21,561 nucleotides of DNA from DAOTTX01 sp034437515. Lineage in GTDB: Bacteria; Chloroflexota; Anaerolineae; Aggregatilineales; Phototrophicaceae. A program made the position numbers and the translations under genes. Position 1 is the stretch's first letter. Every line of letters starts with the position of its first letter. Below are positions 7,674 through 14,400 of this stretch, in pieces. The notes beneath the pieces are model-generated. The model had not been told where the DNA came from. It did not search any database and saw only the letters and a program-made list of their open reading frames with translations. The stretch lies in NCBI GenBank assembly GCA_034437515.1, contig DAOTTX010000108.1, positions 1 through 21,561 on the forward strand, written 5' to 3'.

Positions 7674-9076
7674 TCCGAGTCCCAGCCTCCTGCTGGGTAG
7701 ATATACTGAAACCCGACACTGTACTTCTCATCTGTCAGGGCGATGTCGCCGCCGCTGTCGAGATCGCGCAAGATCAACCGTCCCTGGTTGTTCCAATCGT
7801 TATTTTCCGTATGGATGAGATAGCCCCCTTTAATATAAAAGAGGTTCCACCAATCGACGATCTCCTCAGGGATTGTACCAAGAAGCATAGGGTCGGTCGA
7901 ATGATCGTAATCGTCCCGGTAGACACGCCCATCTTCAGTGATGTAGATGAGGGTGTTTTCACGATCAGCGTAGATCCAACGTCCTTCCTCGATGAGACGC
8001 TGAGGAATGCTGTCGTCGGCTTTGTGCTCCACACGGTAAAATGCCGGGAAGGTCTCACCCAGGTCATCAACAGTGATCGTGATGTATTCGCAGTCTTCGG
8101 AGAAATACAGATAATTGATCTCTTTATCCGCTGGGAAGACGTCGTTGTAGTCATAATCCTCGCCGGTATCCAGGTTACGCATATAGTAGTAACGTCTGCC
8201 GTCCCGGTAGGTGTCATACGTGAGCCAGTCGCCGATGCAGTTCTCTCCGTAATAACGTGGCGTACCCTCTACATCCTCAAAGCGGTGGTCAAACCTGGCT
8301 TCATCGACGATGTAGTGCCGTATGCCTTCTTCTTCGCCAGAAGACGAGAAAATAATCTGATCGTTATCGTACCAGTAGTAACGGGTACGTTCGAACCGGA
8401 CGAAGTCATGCTCGATTTCGCTGGATTCCATCGTCTCCAGGTCGAAGATAAACAGCCGATCTGTCGTCTGCCCATCGACGGGTTCGCGTCTGGTATAGAG
8501 AAACCTTTCGCCCTGGGGTGAGAGTGCGAGTTGCTGTAACCGGTTTTCTATACTGACCGTCGGGATGATTTCGCTATTGTAGTAGGCGTATACCAGTTCG
8601 TCGATGGGGTCGAAGAAAACAAAACTCTCGTCTGACCTGTTGTATGTGAAGTGGAGTGTGCCTTCACCATAAATGCGGAGTGCCTGCTCGCCCTGTTGGG
8701 TGAACAGTGTCTCAACCGTTTGGGTGCGCGGATTCCAGCGGTGGATGCCATAGGTGCTGACGATCTCGTGTTGTCCTTGCGAGCGATCAACCTTGTTGGT
8801 GATCACATAGTATTCGTTGAATGTCATGCCATACTGTGAGACGGTGGCGACTGTGTCTTGCAGTGGCGGTCGCACATAGACGCTGACCATCTTATTCAGA
8901 TCAACGTAATAAAGCCCGATTTCGTGGTCGTCTTGACCGGCTGAGGTGCCGACTGTAGTCGTGTTGGTAATCATTGTATCCGTCTCGATGAACTGCCCTG
9001 CAAATATGGCTAAACCAACCAGTACCGTGCTGGTAGCAATTGATGCCAGAAGTACACGCAGTACAAGTGCTCTCAT
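7670..9076 (-). CDS. Membrane-anchored beta-propeller protein, paralog 1
   Basis: This is the first gene of the operon and its function is not recognised. The 468-residue protein has an N-terminal membrane segment (about 6-28), a Thr-rich linker, then a beta-rich, aromatic and acidic region with SPQGERFLYT and many Tyr/Asp turns. LYYVDLNKMVSVYV and YGIHRWNPRTQT match the two downstream paralogs. It looks richer in A/T than its neighbours and in Tyr, Asp and Glu, so it may evolve faster. The ATG at 9076 is preceded on the minus strand by AGAGGGG at a rather long distance (about 12 bases). The promoter must lie in 9077-9185, shared with the divergent cystathionine gene; no clear boxes were found there. 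Confidence 0.82.
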   Translation of the reverse strand: MRALVLRVLLASIATSTVLVGLAIFAGQFIETDTMITNTTTVGTSAGQDDHEIGLYYVDLNKMVSVYVRPPLQDTVATVSQYGMTFNEYYVITNKVDRSQGQHEIVSTYGIHRWNPRTQTVETLFTQQGEQALRIYGEGTLHFTYNRSDESFVFFDPIDELVYAYYNSEIIPTVSIENRLQQLALSPQGERFLYTRREPVDGQTTDRLFIFDLETMESSEIEHDFVRFERTRYYWYDNDQIIFSSSGEEEGIRHYIVDEARFDHRFEDVEGTPRYYGENCIGDWLTYDTYRDGRRYYYMRNLDTGEDYDYNDVFPADKEINYLYFSEDCEYITITVDDLGETFPAFYRVEHKADDSIPQRLIEEGRWIYADRENTLIYITEDGRVYRDDYDHSTDPMLLGTIPEEIVDWWNLFYIKGGYLIHTENNDWNNQGRLILRDLDSGGDIALTDEKYSVGFQYIYPAGGWDSE

Positions 9077-9185
9077 TGGATTTGTTGACCCCTCTGGTAC
9101 GATATGCAGATGCAGGCACGTCTAATAGAGTGAGTATATGGAGCCTGTAACCATCATACACAACGCTTGAGGAGATTGCTCAAAT

Positions 9186-10319
9186 ATGACGCAAGATTAC
9201 CATATTGATACCCATGCTATCCACGCCGGGCAAGACCCGGACCCGACGACCGGCGCGATTATGACACCGATTTACCAGACTTCGACCTTTGTGCAGTCCG
9301 CACCCGCCGAACACAGCGGTTACGAGTACAGCCGCAGTGGTAACCCGACCCGCACCGCGCTGGAAAATCTCATCGCTGCGATTGAAAATGGACGCTATGG
9401 TCTAACGTTTGCCAGCGGCCTCGCGGCGATTGATACCGTGCTGCGTCGCTTTAACCCCGGCGACCACATCATCGTCGGGAACGACGTCTACGGCGGAACG
9501 TATCGCCTGTTTGAGAACGTCTATCGCCGTTATGGATTCGAGTTTAGCTGGGTTGATCTCGCCGATCCCGATAAGGTCAAGGCTGCTTTTCGACCTGAGA
9601 CAAAATTGCTGTGGTTGGAAACACCGACCAACCCCATGATGCGTATGGCAGACATCGCCGCGCTTGCCACGCTTGCGCCGGACGGTGTGCTGGTCGCGGT
9701 GGATAACACCTTCGCCAGCCCGGCTATCCAGCAGCCGTTGATGCTCGGCGCAGATATTGTGATGCACAGTACGACCAAGTATCTCGGTGGGCATAGTGAT
9801 GTGGTCGGCGGGGCGCTGGCGCTCAACGATGAGACGTTGTACGAAGAACTCAAGTATCTACAGAACGCGGTTGGCGCGGTGCCAGGACCAATGGATTGCT
9901 TCCTGACGCTGCGCGGCATTAAGACGCTCGGCATCCGCATGGAACGCCACAGCCATAACGCGCTGCACATCGCCCGCTGGTTGGAAGATCAAACAGCCGT
10001 AAAGCAGGTGCTCTATCCCGGCCTGGAAAGTCACCCGCAGTATGCACTGGCGAAAAAGCAGATGCGTCTGCCCGGTGGGATGATAAGCATCATCCTCGAA
10101 GATGAAGCCGCCGCCCGGCAAATGGTGACCAAGACCAGATTATTCGCTCTAGCAGAGAGCCTCGGCGGGGTAGAAAGCCTGATCGAGCATCCGTATAGTA
10201 TGACCCATGCCAGCACCGCCGAAAGTGACATCGCCGTCGATCCGGGATTGGTACGGTTGAGTGTGGGAATCGAAAATCTCGATGATCTGCTGGCGGATGT
10301 GCGTATGGCGTTGGAATAA
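9186..10319 (+). CDS. Cystathionine gamma-synthase/gamma-lyase family PLP enzyme
   Basis: This is a cytoplasmic PLP enzyme of the Cys/Met metabolism family, 377 residues, the usual length. YSRSGNPTR (48-56) holds the Tyr and Arg that bind the neighbouring subunit's PLP phosphate. HSTTKYLGGHSD carries the Schiff-base Lys198, the number known for E. coli MetB. The N-terminus (THAIHAGQDPDPTTGA) is typical of the family. ATG 9186 has TGAGGAG at 9168-9174. Sequence alone does not separate synthase (MetB) from lyase (MccB/CGL). A cystathionine beta-synthase gene 0.5 kb away favours the lyase role: cystathionine to cysteine, 2-oxobutyrate and ammonia, completing reverse transsulfuration. Confidence 0.93.
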   Translation: MTQDYHIDTHAIHAGQDPDPTTGAIMTPIYQTSTFVQSAPAEHSGYEYSRSGNPTRTALENLIAAIENGRYGLTFASGLAAIDTVLRRFNPGDHIIVGNDVYGGTYRLFENVYRRYGFEFSWVDLADPDKVKAAFRPETKLLWLETPTNPMMRMADIAALATLAPDGVLVAVDNTFASPAIQQPLMLGADIVMHSTTKYLGGHSDVVGGALALNDETLYEELKYLQNAVGAVPGPMDCFLTLRGIKTLGIRMERHSHNALHIARWLEDQTAVKQVLYPGLESHPQYALAKKQMRLPGGMISIILEDEAAARQMVTKTRLFALAESLGGVESLIEHPYSMTHASTAESDIAVDPGLVRLSVGIENLDDLLADVRMALE

Positions 10320-10409
10320 AGACGTCTGCTAATGCACCTGATAAAAATAGCCGTAGTGTTGACGAGTATCTTGAAATTTCTCATGTCCTAACGGTCAGCT
10401 AACACAACG

Positions 10410-10446
10410 TCGATTCTATAGAGATTTGTTCCGATGTTAGAATCGA
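10410..10446. repeat. Inverted repeat with 9 bp perfect arms upstream of a small gene
   Basis: TCGATTCTA (10410-10418) and TAGAATCGA (10438-10446) are perfect inverted copies separated by 19 bases, ending 29 bases before the ATG at 10476. The right arm would sit between a weak -35 (TTGTTC, 10426-10431) and -10 (TATGTT, 10449-10454). That is consistent with a repressor operator, or with an RNA hairpin if transcription starts further upstream. Confidence 0.45.
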
Positions 10447-10475
10447 GATATGTTGATTTAGTGTGAGAAATATCG

Positions 10476-10724
10476 ATGAAAAACTTACAAGACATCGTCC
10501 GTGAGATGGAAAATCTGACGCTCGAACAACTTGAACGGCTGCATGAATTTATTGCGACGAGGCCGTACAAAAAAGCGGGCCGCGATCCTAACCCGCAGGA
10601 AGTACAGGAAGTCTACGACGAGCTAAAGTGTATTGTCGCGGAACCGCGCCCGGTTGAGGGCGATGCCCTGGCGCGGATAGAAGCTCTGATGAAAGAGAAG
10701 GGCGAAGACGCACCCCTACATTAA
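10476..10724 (+). CDS. Small hypothetical protein, 82 residues
   Basis: The protein is not recognised. It begins MKNLQDIVREMENLTLEQLERLHEF in heptad-like order, predicting an amphipathic helix or short coiled coil over residues 1-28. A basic, Pro-containing turn follows (RPYKKAGRDPNP), then a second helix (PQEVQEVYDELK) and a third charged one (DALARIEALMKEKGE). It has no signal or membrane segment and a single Cys. The coding pattern matches its neighbours, and an inverted repeat lies just upstream. The ribosome site is weak (GTGAGA). It stands alone, between the cystathionine gene and the convergent cystathionine beta-synthase gene. A small regulator or antitoxin-like protein is possible, but no toxin partner is next to it. 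Confidence 0.65.
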   Translation: MKNLQDIVREMENLTLEQLERLHEFIATRPYKKAGRDPNPQEVQEVYDELKCIVAEPRPVEGDALARIEALMKEKGEDAPLH

Positions 10725-10751
10725 CAACGAGGATCCGTATAAATCAGGGAG

Positions 10752-10789
10752 AAGCGCGTAACCGATGTACTGGTGAATTACGCGCTTTT
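10752..10789 (+). terminator. Terminator between convergent genes
   Basis: AAGCGCGTAA (10752-10761) and TTACGCGCTT (10778-10787) form a 10 bp perfect stem with a 16-base loop, ending in TTTTG on the plus strand. It ends the small gene and may also stop transcripts of the convergent cystathionine beta-synthase gene, whose TAA is at 10793-10795. Confidence 0.7.
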
Positions 10790-10792
10790 GTG

Positions 10793-12253
10793 TTAGGAAC
10801 GATTGGCGAGGAAATCGAGCAGGTCGATTTGTGTGACAATACCGACCGGGCGCTTGTCCTCACTATCAGGCACGTCTTCGACCACGATAGCCACTTTGCT
10901 GGTGCTGAACATGCTCATCACGGTTTCGATGGGCGTGTTAACGCTGAGCATGGGGACGCTACCGTCGATGACATTTGCATCTTCGATGGTGTTGCTTGCC
11001 GCTTCGCTACTCGACTCGCGCAGCAGGTAGTTTAGCAGGCTGACCTCCGTCACCACACCGAGCAATTGTCCGTGATCCCCAACGACGGGGAGCTGGGAGA
11101 CATCCGTTTCCTTTAATTTCGTCACCGCAACACCGACAGCATCCTTGCAACGCACAACGACCAGGTCGGAGTCAGGCTTGCGACTAATCACGGTATCGAC
11201 GGTCATCTCTGTCCAATCACTTTCAAGGAAGCGGTTTTCACGCATCCAGTTATCATCAAAGACTTTGCTGAGGTAACGTGAGCCGTTATCTGGTAGCAGT
11301 GTGACGACCATTTTGTCCGGGCCGAGGTCGCGCTCATAGGCATATTTCAGCGCACCTGCCAGTGCCGCCCCGCAAGAATTCCCGGCGAAGATACCTTCTT
11401 CGCGGACGATGCGGCGCGTCATCAGCATGGCTTCTTTATCGCTGACCTGTACCATATCGTCGATAACGTTGAAGTCGTAGTTAGAGGGGATGAAATCTTC
11501 GCCGATGCCCTCGGTTTTGTAAGATTCGGCTTCGGGCATTTGCCCGGTATAGAAATAGTCGTGCACTACAGAACCGACCGGGTCTACGGCGACGATCTGA
11601 ATTTTGGGGTTCATCTGCTTGAGGAAGCGCCCGACCCCGGTGATGGTGCCGCCTGTGCCGATCCCGGCGACGAATACATCAATCTTCCCGGCGGTCTGCC
11701 GCCAGATCTCCGGCCCGGTGGTGAGTTCGTGCGTCAGTGGATTAACCGGGTTGTGATATTGGTTGGCGAGCATACTGTTGGGTGTGTCCTCGACGATCTG
11801 CCGGGCGACACTGTAATAACTGCGTGGGTCTTCCGGTTCGACATTCGTCGGCGTGACGACCACTCGTGCCCCATAAGCCCGCAGCACACGGATCTTTTCG
11901 TCGGACATTTTATCCGGCATGACGAACACACACTTATAGCCCTTGAGGATCGCTGCCATTGCCAGCCCAACACCGGTGTTACCGGAGGTCGCCTCCACGA
12001 TGGTGCCACCCGGCTTAATGCGGCCCTGCTTTTCGGCGTCTTCGATGATCGTGGTGCCGATGCGATCTTTTACGGAACTACCAGGGTTAAAGTATTCGAC
12101 CTTTGCGATCATCTGACAGCGCACGCCCCGCGCCAACCGATTCAGCTTTACGAGGGGGGTATTTCCCATCGTTGCCAGGATATTTTCATGAATCTCTGGT
12201 TCAGCGGGGAGTTCGAGTTCAACCGCTGTGTCGAGTTGGTCATTTACAGACAT
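10793..12253 (-). CDS. Cystathionine beta-synthase with C-terminal CBS domain pair
   Basis: This PLP enzyme joins homocysteine and serine (or a related acceptor) to cystathionine in the cytoplasm. It has 486 residues. The catalytic part (about 22-340) has the Schiff-base Lys62 in NPGSSVKDR, the substrate loop TSGNTG (89-94) and the phosphate loop GIGTGGT (197-203). Two CBS domains follow (about 350-420 and 425-486; LPVVGDHGQLLGVVTE and RPVGIVTQIDLL), which in this family bind adenosyl ligands and regulate activity. No N-terminal heme-binding region is seen. The ATG at 12253 has AAGG about 9 bases upstream. With the gamma-lyase-type gene nearby it would complete reverse transsulfuration. An O-acetylserine-using relative is the main alternative. 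Confidence 0.93.
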   Translation of the reverse strand: MSVNDQLDTAVELELPAEPEIHENILATMGNTPLVKLNRLARGVRCQMIAKVEYFNPGSSVKDRIGTTIIEDAEKQGRIKPGGTIVEATSGNTGVGLAMAAILKGYKCVFVMPDKMSDEKIRVLRAYGARVVVTPTNVEPEDPRSYYSVARQIVEDTPNSMLANQYHNPVNPLTHELTTGPEIWRQTAGKIDVFVAGIGTGGTITGVGRFLKQMNPKIQIVAVDPVGSVVHDYFYTGQMPEAESYKTEGIGEDFIPSNYDFNVIDDMVQVSDKEAMLMTRRIVREEGIFAGNSCGAALAGALKYAYERDLGPDKMVVTLLPDNGSRYLSKVFDDNWMRENRFLESDWTEMTVDTVISRKPDSDLVVVRCKDAVGVAVTKLKETDVSQLPVVGDHGQLLGVVTEVSLLNYLLRESSSEAASNTIEDANVIDGSVPMLSVNTPIETVMSMFSTSKVAIVVEDVPDSEDKRPVGIVTQIDLLDFLANRS

Positions 12254-12439
12254 AAATTTACGCCTTGTTCAGTGAGAATTGGTATCTTTAGTTTACATGG
12301 CGACCTCGCATGGAGTCTATAGGGTGTGATTAAAAATAAAAACTCACAAAAATCTGTGTTAACTCGCTTGCACAAATTCATATATTGTTTATGCTCTAAG
12401 AGAGTGAAAGATTTGAACACTTTTGAGGGAGAGATACAG

Positions 12440-13468
12440 ATGAGTACGAGTTTATCGGAACAGGGCATCGCAGCATACAACGCAGGCAATCATCAAGAAG
12501 CGGGACGGTTGCTTTCACAGGCTGTCAAAGACGAGAAGACGAATCCGGATGCCTGGTATTATCTCGCACAGGTGCTAAGTGACCCGGAAAAGAAAAAGCA
12601 GTGCTTGCAAATGGCGATCCGCGTAGACCCGGATTACACCGCAGCTCGTGAACAACTTGCCTCGCTTGAGCAGTTCGAGGACGATCCTTTTGACGATGAG
12701 CCGTCCAACCGAGCGGCACCCAACGGTGGCTCAACACCGATGCGCGAGCGTACCACCTCGATGGGGGCTGGCAGCAGTGTCTCTACGGGGATGTTTGGCG
12801 CGATCCCTGGTGCACCGGCGAGCTTCTCTGGGGATACTGCCGCAGACTTGTTTAAGAACTTTGGGCAGGATAGTGCCAGTGCATTGAGTGGTAACGTAGA
12901 CGCTGTCGCATCAAAAGCGACCTGGTGGACGGTCGCCAGCGCGGTCGTGATTGCCGGGTTCTTCAACGGGTTAATGCTTTCGGTCGCCAACATTATATCC
13001 ACCATCCGCTCGGATTTCGTCGATATTACATTTCCTGGTATCATCCTCTGGCCTTTCCTGGGGATGCTGATCTTGGGCGCTGGTATCACAGCGGGAGGGG
13101 TGTTGAGTTACTGGTATATGGCGCGCAAGGAAAGTAGCGCTACCTTATTGGAGCATTTCGGCGGGTTTGTCGGTGTTGTCGCGCCGGCATCCCTCATCAC
13201 GGGGTTGCTCGTCGCGCTGGAACGCCTGGGATTAGGTGATTCATTCGTCAACAGTGTGCTTACGCTGCGTGACATTCTAGTCAGCTTCGACGTTTTCGAT
13301 GGGATGAACGGTTACGCCTGGGTGCTGACGGTCATCGCAGTGGTGATTACGGGATATACGTTGTTCCTGTTGAACAAGCACTTCAGCCACATCCACGGTA
13401 GTTCTGGCGCGGCTGGATGGATTGCCGGTGTTCTGGCCTTGTCCGTGATGGCCTTCACGTTCATCTAG
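12440..13468 (+). CDS. TPR protein with five C-terminal membrane segments (Yip1-like)
   Basis: The function is unknown. The 342-residue protein starts at ATG 12440, after GAGGGAGAG (12425-12433). An upstream in-frame start at 12326 has no ribosome site and would add an unlikely 38 residues. Residues 5-75 form about two TPR-like repeats (AAYNAGNHQEAGRLLSQAV, DAWYYLAQVL, RVDPDYTAAREQL). A Gly/Ser/Pro-rich linker with DDPFDDE follows (80-160). Five hydrophobic segments come near 163-187, 199-223, 243-262, 291-312 and 324-342, a layout like Yip1-family membrane domains. The TPR part would face the cytoplasm if the linker precedes the first segment without a signal peptide. A hairpin terminator follows the stop. 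Confidence 0.82.
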   Translation: MSTSLSEQGIAAYNAGNHQEAGRLLSQAVKDEKTNPDAWYYLAQVLSDPEKKKQCLQMAIRVDPDYTAAREQLASLEQFEDDPFDDEPSNRAAPNGGSTPMRERTTSMGAGSSVSTGMFGAIPGAPASFSGDTAADLFKNFGQDSASALSGNVDAVASKATWWTVASAVVIAGFFNGLMLSVANIISTIRSDFVDITFPGIILWPFLGMLILGAGITAGGVLSYWYMARKESSATLLEHFGGFVGVVAPASLITGLLVALERLGLGDSFVNSVLTLRDILVSFDVFDGMNGYAWVLTVIAVVITGYTLFLLNKHFSHIHGSSGAAGWIAGVLALSVMAFTFI

Positions 13469-13489
13469 GTAACAGCAAGACGTTTCCAC

Positions 13490-13834
13490 TTAGCCCACCA
13501 TGTGTGGGCTTTTTTGTTCCAAATCTTCCAGCATATGTAGCAGTTTTTCTTGCTGGGGCGTTTGTTTGGCGGTCTCGGCATCGACGGCGGCATCAAGCAA
13601 TACGGAAATGGTCTGAGCAGATTGTAGAATCATATGCGCTAGAGCCAATGTTTCTTCATCGACGTCGCCATCATCGTCGTCTTCCAGAAGAAGTTGGGCG
13701 CACCCGATCAGCGATGTGAGCTTTGATCGCATAATGTGCGCGGTTTCCTGTACCATCTTCCCTTGTGGAATTAGAGTAAGTTGTTCACACCACATGGTAT
13801 AGATTTCTTCATGCATCTCGGTATGATAGGGCAT
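13490..13834 (-). CDS. Small HisKA-like (histidine kinase dimerization) protein, His retained
   Basis: The protein has 114 residues and no ATPase domain. Residues 28-90 resemble the two-helix dimerization and phospho-acceptor domain of histidine kinases: AHIMRSKLTSLIGCAQLLLE (32-51) lines up with the usual sHElRtPLtsIlGyaelLl, putting His33 at the phospho-acceptor position. The Glu/Asp normally after this His is Ile here. A second helix (ETLALAHMILQSAQTISVLL) follows an acidic loop DDDDGD. The start at 13834 is chosen because GGAG lies 6 bases upstream; ATG 13846 has no ribosome site. The gene upstream on the same strand is a paralog without the His. A phosphotransfer, decoy or dimer-partner role is inferred, not shown. 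Its last codons contain the terminator hairpin of the convergent TPR gene. Confidence 0.75.
   Translation of the reverse strand: MPYHTEMHEEIYTMWCEQLTLIPQGKMVQETAHIMRSKLTSLIGCAQLLLEDDDDGDVDEETLALAHMILQSAQTISVLLDAAVDAETAKQTPQQEKLLHMLEDLEQKSPHMVG
13492..13515 (+). terminator. Rho-independent terminator of the TPR gene
   Basis: AGCCCAC (13492-13498) and GTGGGCT (13504-13510) pair across a 5-base loop, and six T run to 13515. It lies 24 bases after the TPR gene stop. It overlaps the last codons of the convergent small HisKA-like gene. Confidence 0.85.
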
Positions 13835-13840
13835 TTTACA

Positions 13841-13844
13841 CTCC
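13841..13844 (-). promoter_or_regulatory. Ribosome site that sets the start of the small HisKA-like gene
   Basis: GGAG on the minus strand lies 6 bases before ATG at 13834. It is also part of the codons after ATG 13846, so it favours the inner start. Confidence 0.55.
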
Positions 13845-13935
13845 ATTAATTTTTAAGGCTTAATTGTCGTCTTCTAAAGATTAAATCGACGGAGTATGGA
13901 CGATGTTGCAGGTTTTCCGTTCTAAAATTGTAATT

Positions 13936-14226
13936 TCAGGCGCATATGCGTGCCTGCGCCTTTTCTTCTTCGGTGGAGTTGGCTGCGGTGAGCATCGCAT
14001 TCATGACACGCACGATGTGTAGGATCTCGCCGATGCGGTGTCCATGTTTGTGGGTGATGTCGGCCTCGTTAAGTTCGAGCAGCAAGGACTGCGTCACATC
14101 GATCAGCGTATCGATTTCTTCTTTCATTGCGCCTGAGAGTGTGGGGATTTGTCGATCCGTTGGTAGATCGACCAATGTATTGCGCCATTGATGATAAATA
14201 TCGTTGTATGAATTGGGAGTGTTCAT
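13936..14226 (-). CDS. Small paralog of the HisKA-like protein, phospho-acceptor His absent
   Basis: This 96-residue all-helical protein is of unknown function. It aligns along its length with the next gene downstream: DIYHQWRNTLVDLP matches EIYTMWCEQLTLIP; MKEEIDTLIDVTQSLLLE matches MRSKLTSLIGCAQLLLE; and IGEILHIVRVMNAMLTAA matches ALAHMILQSAQTISVLLDAA. At the place of His33 in that protein this one has Gly32, so it cannot accept a phosphate there. ATG 14226 follows GAGGGA. A perfect TATAAT lies about 57 bases upstream (14288-14283). The two genes are 101 bases apart on the same strand. The pair resembles a duplicated dimerization domain that may form heterodimers; this is inference. Confidence 0.7.
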   Translation of the reverse strand: MNTPNSYNDIYHQWRNTLVDLPTDRQIPTLSGAMKEEIDTLIDVTQSLLLELNEADITHKHGHRIGEILHIVRVMNAMLTAANSTEEEKAQARICA

Positions 14227-14282
14227 GTTCCCTCGTTGAGCGTCATTTAAGAATCTAGAGGGCAGCGTTGAAGTACAGTGAA

Positions 14283-14288
14283 ATTATA
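14283..14288 (-). promoter_or_regulatory. Candidate -10 box of the small HisKA-like gene pair
   Basis: A perfect TATAAT on the minus strand lies 57 bases upstream of the ATG at 14226. At 17 bases upstream there is no good -35 box; that place is covered by the dyad AACAA-A-TTGTT (14300-14310), which could be an activator or repressor site. Confidence 0.4.
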
Positions 14289-14305
14289 GAATTATTTGTA
14301 ACAAA

Positions 14306-14334
14306 TTGTTCCTGTAGAAAAATAAGCCTATAAT
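14306..14334 (+). promoter_or_regulatory. Candidate promoter facing the aminotransferase terminator
   Basis: TTGTTC (14306-14311), a 17-base spacer and TATAAT (14329-14334) make a plausible sigma-70 promoter on the plus strand. No plus-strand gene follows. A transcript from near 14341 would meet the hairpin at 14373-14392 and then run antisense to the aminotransferase gene. It could be a chance match or could drive a short RNA. Confidence 0.35.
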
Positions 14335-14372
14335 TGGTATTTACAGAATGGGAAATAAGTGTTGTGTTAATT

Positions 14373-14392
14373 ACGGGCACAACCGTGCCCGT
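14373..14392 (-). terminator. Hairpin after the aminotransferase gene
   Basis: ACGGGCAC (14373-14380) and GTGCCCGT (14385-14392) form a perfect 8 bp stem with a 4-base loop, 8 bases past the aminotransferase TAA at 14401-14403. The tail on the minus strand is AATTAACAC, a weak U-tract, so it is a probable but not textbook terminator. Confidence 0.6.
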
Positions 14393-14400
14393 TGTGGGGA

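Noticed and set aside
7811..8521. Open frame on the plus strand, 236 codons
   Set aside because: It is antisense to the first propeller gene, which has start overlap, anchor and family motifs; the plus frame has no ribosome site or recognisable domain.
9077..9185. Clear divergent promoters between the propeller operon and the cystathionine gene
   Set aside because: Some TA-rich hexamers exist, but no pair of boxes with proper spacing was convincing on either strand.
11540..12322. Open frame on the plus strand, 260 codons
   Set aside because: It is antisense to cystathionine beta-synthase, which has a complete set of PLP motifs.
12254..12439. SAM or other riboswitch upstream of cystathionine beta-synthase
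   Set aside because: The 186-base divergent region shows no long paired structure or terminator before the gene on the minus strand.
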